The notes under the pieces were generated by a model that was not told the origin of the DNA, searched no databases, and saw only the letters and a program-made list of their open reading frames with translations. From assembly GCA_021204565.1 (NCBI GenBank), contig JAJPZE010000066.1, forward strand, positions 1-10,919: a stretch of 10,919 bases of DNA, read 5' to 3'. Positions 5,997 through 10,919 of this stretch are shown here, one piece after another (position 1 is the stretch's first letter; every line of letters begins with the position of its first letter). This DNA is from Prevotella sp. (GTDB lineage: Bacteria > Bacteroidota > Bacteroidia > Bacteroidales > Bacteroidaceae). The position numbers were made by a program, and so were the translations under genes.

Positions 5997-7330
5997 TGCC
6001 GAAGCTTTGGGAAAAAGGGTTCTCAACCGACGGGCGGATAGAGCGCTTCACCGTCGGGAGAGACCGGGAGATGGATTTATACCTGGCCCGTTACGACGTG
6101 TTGGGGAGTATGGCGCACGTGAAGATGTTAGCTTCGATCGGGCTTATAGGCACGGATGAGCTGCCGGTAATCCTGCGCGAGCTGAAAGCGATATACTTGG
6201 CGATTGAGCGCGGAGCGTTCTCCATCGAGCCGGGAGTGGAGGACGTGCATTCCCAAATAGAGCTGATGCTCACGCAAAAGATTGGCGATTTGGGCAAGAA
6301 AATTCACTCGGGGCGGAGCAGGAACGACCAAGTGCTTGTCGATCTGCGCCTCTTTACGCGCGCCGAACTGCGGAAGCTGGTTTGCAATATCGAGGGTCTG
6401 TTTAATTCGCTTATAAAGAAGAGCGAGGCGAGCCGTGATGTCCTTATGCCCGGCTACACACATCTGCAAGTGGCTATGCCCTCGTCGTTCGGGCTGTGGT
6501 ATGGCTCCTTTGCGGAGAGTTTGTCGGATGACATGCTCTTTCTGCTTGCCGCATACCGGATGAATAACCGCAACCCGTTGGGCTCGGCGGCGGGTTACGG
6601 CTCGTCGTTCCCCTTAAACCGGCAGATGACAACCGACTTATTGGGCTTCGACAGCATGGATTACAACGTCGTTTACGCCCAGGCGGGGCGCGGCAAAACG
6701 GAGCGGAACACGGCTTGGAGCATGGCTTCCGTCGCCGCTACACTGTCAAAATTGGCGTTCGACGCTTGTCTGTTCAACTGCCAGAACTTCGGTTTTGTCC
6801 GCTTGCCCGACAACTGCACCACCGGCTCCTCTATTATGCCGCACAAGAAGAACCCTGATGTGTTCGAGCTTATACGTGCCAAATGCAATCTCATACAGGC
6901 GCTCCCGCAGCAGATAACCCTCGTTGTGAATAACCTTCCGACGGGTTATTTCCGCGATTTACAAATGATTAAGGAGGTGTTCCTGCCGGCTTTCGGCGTG
7001 CTTAACGACTGCATTGAGATGACGCGGTATATTGTCGAGCGGATGGAGATCCGAACCGACATACTCGGCGACAAGACTTACGACCCTATCTTTTCCGTCG
7101 AAGAGGTGAACCGCCTCGCGGCTCAGGGCGTGCCGTTCCGCGATGCGTATAAGAAAGTAGGCAAGGAATTGGCGGACGGGACATTCGTTCCCGACCGGCA
7201 CGTACACCATACGCACGAGGGCAGTATCGGCAATTTATGCAACGACAAGATAGCTCGCGCGATGCAAGACATAATTAATGAATTTCATTTTGAGCGTATT
7301 GACGATGCTGAGAAGGGCTTGCTTGCTTAA
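5996..7330 (+). CDS. argH: Argininosuccinate lyase
   Basis: It cleaves argininosuccinate to arginine and fumarate, the last step of arginine synthesis, as a cytoplasmic homotetramer of the fumarase/aspartase superfamily. The 444 residues are a normal length. The three superfamily regions are present: KIHSGRSRNDQVLVDLRL at 102-119, MPGYTHLQVAMPSS at 151-164 (Thr155-His156), and the signature TGSSIMPHKKNPD at 276-288 with the catalytic-loop serines. NPLGSAAGYGSSFPL at 193-207 is also typical. The ATG at 5996 overlaps the stop of the SRPBCC gene by one base. The 3' end overlaps the following lipoprotein gene, so at least three genes here form one transcription unit. Confidence 0.97.
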   Translation: MPKLWEKGFSTDGRIERFTVGRDREMDLYLARYDVLGSMAHVKMLASIGLIGTDELPVILRELKAIYLAIERGAFSIEPGVEDVHSQIELMLTQKIGDLGKKIHSGRSRNDQVLVDLRLFTRAELRKLVCNIEGLFNSLIKKSEASRDVLMPGYTHLQVAMPSSFGLWYGSFAESLSDDMLFLLAAYRMNNRNPLGSAAGYGSSFPLNRQMTTDLLGFDSMDYNVVYAQAGRGKTERNTAWSMASVAATLSKLAFDACLFNCQNFGFVRLPDNCTTGSSIMPHKKNPDVFELIRAKCNLIQALPQQITLVVNNLPTGYFRDLQMIKEVFLPAFGVLNDCIEMTRYIVERMEIRTDILGDKTYDPIFSVEEVNRLAAQGVPFRDAYKKVGKELADGTFVPDRHVHHTHEGSIGNLCNDKIARAMQDIINEFHFERIDDAEKGLLA

Positions 7331-7874
7331 TCTGATCGCCGTTCTTGCATTGTGCGGGTGCGGCAACACGCTGACGGAATATAGCTCCGTACCGTGTTAT
7401 GTGGTGGTGGACAACAGTTTGTTTCTTGATGCAACGCTCGCCTCCGCTATGAACTCGATGTCTCCCGGCATATTCTGTATGATTCAAAAGACGATGTCCG
7501 GCACTGCCGAACAATTCTCTTTCTCCGCCACGACCGGGCTTTCCTCCACGCAGGTGTTCACAGCAAAGGAGCAACAAATGAACCTCATCTTCGGGATGAA
7601 CAACGGTATAATCGTCGGTTTCGGCAATATCGACAGCCCCGCAACCTTTTATGCCTACGACCGCGAATGCCCTAATTGCTTCGACCCGAACGCCGTTCCG
7701 GTGAGGAGCAAACCGCTGTCGTTGTCGCCGAACGGTCAGGCGGCGTGCGCCGTGTGCGGACGTATTTACGACATGAACAACCGCGGATACATCATCTCGG
7801 GCGACGACGGAGACCCCCTGACCCGCTATCCGGCGTCGACATCGGGGCCGTACGGCGTGCTGGTAGTGCAATAA
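7305..7874 (+). CDS. Putative lipoprotein with Rieske-like four-cysteine (CxxC...CxxC) domain
   Basis: From the ATG at 7305 the product is 189 residues. It opens MLRRACLLNLIAVLALCGCG, a short type II signal peptide with two arginines, a hydrophobic core and a lipobox-like LCGC, so Cys19 (or Cys17) is the probable lipidated residue. An ATG at 7278 would add nine residues (MNFILSVLT); I prefer 7305 because it gives a classic signal peptide. The C-terminal half has DRECPNCF (Cys122, Cys125) and, 22 residues on, CAVCGRIYDMNNRGYIISG (Cys148, Cys151). The second block has the spacing of a Rieske loop (CxxHGxxFDxxxG), but with Cys in place of His. Bacteroidales lipoproteins of this kind are known to me only as hypothetical or Rieske-like. 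Zinc or iron-sulfur binding is inference. The 5' end overlaps argH by 26 bases. Confidence 0.75.
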   Translation: MLRRACLLNLIAVLALCGCGNTLTEYSSVPCYVVVDNSLFLDATLASAMNSMSPGIFCMIQKTMSGTAEQFSFSATTGLSSTQVFTAKEQQMNLIFGMNNGIIVGFGNIDSPATFYAYDRECPNCFDPNAVPVRSKPLSLSPNGQAACAVCGRIYDMNNRGYIISGDDGDPLTRYPASTSGPYGVLVVQ

Positions 7875-7925
7875 ACGGTTTATCTATTACACCATAATTA
7901 TATAACTAAAAACCTGACATACGTA

Positions 7926-9980
7926 ATGAAGAAACTAATCTTTTCGCTGTCGCTCTGTTGTTTCGCGCTGGCTTTGAACGCACAAATGGTGGAGCCGGTG
8001 AAGTTCATTTCGCAGCTCAAAACCAACTCTACGGCGGAGGCTGAGATAATCTTTACCGCAACGATTGATAAGGGCTGGCACGTCTACTCCACACATCTTG
8101 GCGACGACGGTCCCATCGAAGCGTCGTTTCATGTGGAGAAAATGGAGGGCGCGGAATTAGTCGGCGAGCTCCGTCCCGTAGGGAAAGAGATTTCCGAATA
8201 CGACGAGATATTCGGGATGAAGTTGCGTTATTTTGAGGATAAGGTGTCGTTCGTGCAAAAGATACGCTTTGTTGCGGCGGCTTACGACATCGATTGTTAT
8301 CTCCAATACGGTGCGTGCAACGACAGCAGCTGCTTGCCTCCGTCGGAGGTTTCGCTGAAGAAACAAGGCGCCAGCCCCGCCGTTGCGGGCGAGCGGAACG
8401 ATACTCCCGCCGGCGGCGAAACGGCGCCCGCGCCGGTTGAGGACACGGCGAATGCGGCCGACACAACAGCACTTGCCGGCGACGTGAACACGGCGGCAAC
8501 GGGCGGCGACGACATCTCCGGCGACATCAATTCCCCGCTTTGGACGCCCGTCATCGACGTTCTCGAAGAGCAAGGGGGCGGGAGCAACACTGCCGACGCT
8601 TCGCTCTGGTATATCTTCCTGATGGGTCTGATCGGCGGATTTGTGGCTTTGCTCACGCCTTGCGTATGGCCGATAATCCCTATGACCGTAAGTTTCTTCC
8701 TCAAAAAAGCAAAGGACAACCGCGCAAAAGGTATCCGCGACGCCGTTACGTACGGCATTTCAATCGTGGTTATTTACGTGGCTCTCGGGCTGATAATCAC
8801 GGGGTTGTTCGGCGCCAGCTCGCTTAACGCGCTGTCGACGAGCGCGGTATTCAATCTGTTTTTCTTCGCCTTGCTCGTTGTCTTTGCCCTAAGTTTCTTC
8901 GGCTGGTTTGAGATACGCTTGCCCGAGAAATGGGGTAATGCGGTCGACAGTAAGGCCTCGGCGACGAGCGGTCTGCTCTCCATATTCCTTATGGCGTTCA
9001 CCCTGAGCTTGGTCAGCTTCTCCTGCACGGGTCCGATTATCGGATTCCTGCTCGTAGAGGTCAGCGTGTCGGGGAGCATCTTGGGCCCCGCAATAGGTAT
9101 GCTTGGCTTTGCGATTGCCCTTGCGTTGCCGTTCACGCTGTTCGCGATGTTCCCCTCGTGGCTTAAGAGCGCGCCTCGTTCGGGCTCGTGGATGACAACT
9201 ATTAAGGTTGTTCTGGGCTTCATAGAGTTGGCTTTCTCGCTTAAATTCCTCTCCGTTGCCGACCTTGCATACGGCTGGCATATCCTCGATCGTGAGGCTT
9301 TCCTCGCGCTTTGGATCGTTATCTTCGGGCTGATGGGCTTATATCTGATAGGTAAATTAAAGTTTCAGAGCGACACCATAGGGGGAGAAACTGACAAGCC
9401 TATGCCCGTGTTGTGCATTATGCTCGGGCTCGTGTCGCTGGCTTTCGCTTTGTATATGGTGCCCGGTCTGTGGGGGGCGCCGTGCAAGGCGGTGAGCGCG
9501 TTCTCGCCCCCGATGAACACACAGGACTTCAATATGAACACCAAGGAGGTGCGCGCGGCGTACACCGACTACGAGGAGGCCATGGCGGCGGCCCGCAGGG
9601 AGCACAAGCCTGTGTTCGTCGACTTCACCGGCTTCGGTTGCGTCAACTGCCGTAAGATGGAGGCGGCGGTCTGGACCGACCCTTCCGTGGCGGGTATTCT
9701 CCAAGACGACTACGTCTTGGTATCCCTCTTTGTCGACGACAAAACGCCGCTCGCGGAGCGCATAACCGTAACGGAGAGCAACGGCGAACAGCGTACGTTG
9801 CGCACCGTTGGCGACAAATGGAGCTACTTGCAACGACATAAGTTCGGCGCAAACGCCCAGCCCTTTTACGTCGCTTTGGATAACGACGGCAACCCGCTGT
9901 CGGGGTCGTTCGTATATAAAGAGGATGTGCCGGCATTCCTTAAATTCTTAAACGAGGGGCTGAAAGCGTATGCTAAATAA
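7926..9980 (+). CDS. dsbD: Thiol:disulfide interchange protein DsbD
   Basis: DsbD carries electrons from cytoplasmic thioredoxin across the inner membrane to periplasmic thiol proteins. The product has 684 residues. Signal peptide: 1-20 (MKKLIFSLSLCCFALALNAQ). Residues 21-145 form the periplasmic DsbD-alpha domain, with Cys131 and Cys136 in YGACNDSSCLPP (E. coli Cys103/Cys109 equivalent) and an extra Cys124. Residues about 148-205 are a disordered Ala/Gly/Thr/Asp-rich linker. The CcdA-like membrane domain (about 220-520) has its redox pair Cys246 (LTPCVWPIIP) and Cys367 (FSCTGPIIG). The C-terminal thioredoxin-like domain has FTGFGCVNCRKM with Cys572 and Cys575. The 51-bp A/T-rich gap upstream may hold a promoter, but I see no TAnnTTTG box. 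The 3' end overlaps the next gene by 11 bases. Confidence 0.96.
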   Translation: MKKLIFSLSLCCFALALNAQMVEPVKFISQLKTNSTAEAEIIFTATIDKGWHVYSTHLGDDGPIEASFHVEKMEGAELVGELRPVGKEISEYDEIFGMKLRYFEDKVSFVQKIRFVAAAYDIDCYLQYGACNDSSCLPPSEVSLKKQGASPAVAGERNDTPAGGETAPAPVEDTANAADTTALAGDVNTAATGGDDISGDINSPLWTPVIDVLEEQGGGSNTADASLWYIFLMGLIGGFVALLTPCVWPIIPMTVSFFLKKAKDNRAKGIRDAVTYGISIVVIYVALGLIITGLFGASSLNALSTSAVFNLFFFALLVVFALSFFGWFEIRLPEKWGNAVDSKASATSGLLSIFLMAFTLSLVSFSCTGPIIGFLLVEVSVSGSILGPAIGMLGFAIALALPFTLFAMFPSWLKSAPRSGSWMTTIKVVLGFIELAFSLKFLSVADLAYGWHILDREAFLALWIVIFGLMGLYLIGKLKFQSDTIGGETDKPMPVLCIMLGLVSLAFALYMVPGLWGAPCKAVSAFSPPMNTQDFNMNTKEVRAAYTDYEEAMAAARREHKPVFVDFTGFGCVNCRKMEAAVWTDPSVAGILQDDYVLVSLFVDDKTPLAERITVTESNGEQRTLRTVGDKWSYLQRHKFGANAQPFYVALDNDGNPLSGSFVYKEDVPAFLKFLNEGLKAYAK

Positions 9981-10919
9981 GGAGGAGAGGGCGAAGATAA
10001 TCGCTCTGATCAACGAAGAGGTGGTTCCGGCGGTGGGGTGCACCGAGCCGATGGCTGTTGCCTTGTGCGTGGCGAAAGCAACCGAACTGTTGCAAGAACG
10101 CCCCGCGAGCATCACCGCATCCCTTAGCGCGAACATCTTGAAGAACGCTATGGGCGTCGGTATTCCCGGCACGGGGATGATCGGACTGCCGATTGCAATC
10201 GGCTTGGGCGTGGTTGTCGGCAAATCGGAGTACGGCTTAGCGGTTATAAAAGACGTTACGCCGGCGACCCTGAGCGAAGCAAAGACATACATCGAAACCA
10301 CTCCAATCAACATCCGGCTTAAAGAGGGGATAAGCGAGAAGCTGTATATAGAGGTGGATGCAGTAGGGGAGAGGCATAGCGTAAAGGCGGTTATCGCCCG
10401 CAACCACACCAACTTTATCTATCTCCGCCGCGACGGCGAGGTGATTCGAAACGAGCCTTTAACGAAAGAGGAGGAGGGCTCGTGCGGCGTGTGCCTTAAC
10501 TTCCGGACGGTTTACGACTTCGCAATGACGGCGCCTCTCGACGAGATTGACTTCATATTAAAGACGAAAGAGTATAACCTCGGCGCAGCCCGCGAAAGCC
10601 TGAAAGGCAACTACGGGCATTGCTTGGGCAAGACCATCGACCGCCCCCTCGCGCATGGTATCTTCGGCAACTCTATCTTCTCGCATATCATTTCGAAGAC
10701 CGCGCTCGCTTGCGACGCACGTATGGGAGGCGCATTGGTGCCGGTAATGTGCAATTCAGGCTCGGGCAACCAAGGTATCTGCGCAACTAATCCCGTTGCC
10801 GTGTTTGCATTAGAGAACGAGAATACCGACGAGGAGATGATACGCGCCTTAACTCTCAGTCATCTCGCGGCAATCTACATTAAACAAAGTCTGGGGAAGC
10901 TGTCGGCTCTCTGCGGTTG
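9970..10919 (+). CDS. CyuA/YhaM-type iron-sulfur L-cysteine desulfidase (UPF0597, serine dehydratase alpha family), 3' partial
   Basis: The frame runs open from ATG 9970 to the right edge, 316 codons plus two bases. The family removes sulfide and ammonia from L-cysteine, giving pyruvate, with a [4Fe-4S] cluster in the cytoplasm; relatives act on serine. Matches to E. coli YhaM/CyuA as I recall it: EEVVPAVGCTEP (16-27, Cys24, a presumed cluster or catalytic cysteine), KNAMGVGIPGTGMIGLPIA, DARMGGALVPVMCNSGSGNQG (Cys261), and LSHLAAIYIKQSLGKLSALCG ending at Cys315. The last is a presumed cluster ligand, and others are expected beyond the edge. An extra CxxC (Cys172, Cys175) is not a family feature I know. 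The start lies 11 bases inside dsbD, so the two are probably translationally coupled. The substrate could be cysteine or serine. Confidence 0.92.
   Translation, partial: MLNKEERAKIIALINEEVVPAVGCTEPMAVALCVAKATELLQERPASITASLSANILKNAMGVGIPGTGMIGLPIAIGLGVVVGKSEYGLAVIKDVTPATLSEAKTYIETTPINIRLKEGISEKLYIEVDAVGERHSVKAVIARNHTNFIYLRRDGEVIRNEPLTKEEEGSCGVCLNFRTVYDFAMTAPLDEIDFILKTKEYNLGAARESLKGNYGHCLGKTIDRPLAHGIFGNSIFSHIISKTALACDARMGGALVPVMCNSGSGNQGICATNPVAVFALENENTDEEMIRALTLSHLAAIYIKQSLGKLSALCG

Overview
The window carries eight or nine protein genes, all on the + strand, with no sign of tRNA, rRNA, an insertion sequence or a CRISPR array. I read it as a chromosomal segment of a GC-rich member of the Bacteroidales. 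The reasons are the gene types and their order (pyrE / SRPBCC protein / argH, DsbD with an N-terminal DsbD-alpha domain, a CyuA/UPF0597 enzyme), short A/T-rich leaders without clear Shine-Dalgarno sequences, and one exact Bacteroidetes-type -7 box (TAnnTTTG) before pyrE. Core genes are about 55-60% GC in the lines I counted. The genus is not determinable from the sequence alone.

Region by region: (1) 2-2352 holds a surface-polysaccharide pair. The first gene, cut by the left edge, encodes a membrane fusion of a WecA/MraY-like half and a PglC/WcaJ-like phosphoglycosyl transferase half. It is followed by galE, which supplies UDP-Gal/UDP-GalNAc, and by a strong intrinsic terminator. (2) 2353-2836 is a 484-bp non-coding stretch with the terminator, several inverted repeats, a GGTACC-centred repeat cluster and the probable pyrE promoter. 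(3) 2837-3472 is pyrE (pyrimidine synthesis). (4) 3545-5487 is a two-gene type II restriction-modification cassette closely resembling HaeIII, predicted to recognise GGCC. The endonuclease gene comes first and overlaps the m5C methyltransferase gene. (5) 5532-7874 holds a small SRPBCC protein, argH (arginine synthesis) and a lipoprotein with a Rieske-like four-cysteine domain, all overlapping end to end. (6) 7926-10919 holds dsbD (electron transfer to periplasmic thiols), overlapping a CyuA/UPF0597-type iron-sulfur cysteine desulfidase gene that runs off the right edge.

Three observations deserve attention. First, the R-M cassette sits inside what looks like a pyrE-SRPBCC-argH housekeeping cluster, and its predicted target GGCC is scarce: I count 14 sites where composition predicts about 60. 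In bases 1-2352 I find one GGCC against sixteen of the isomer CCGG. Second, in the polysaccharide initiation protein the WecA-like half has lost its two hallmark catalytic motifs, while the PglC-like half looks intact. Third, the lipoprotein has a Rieske-like layout in which the usual histidines are cysteines. None of these is proof of a wholly new system. The R-M cassette belongs to a known type, and its genomic footprint is the best-supported result.
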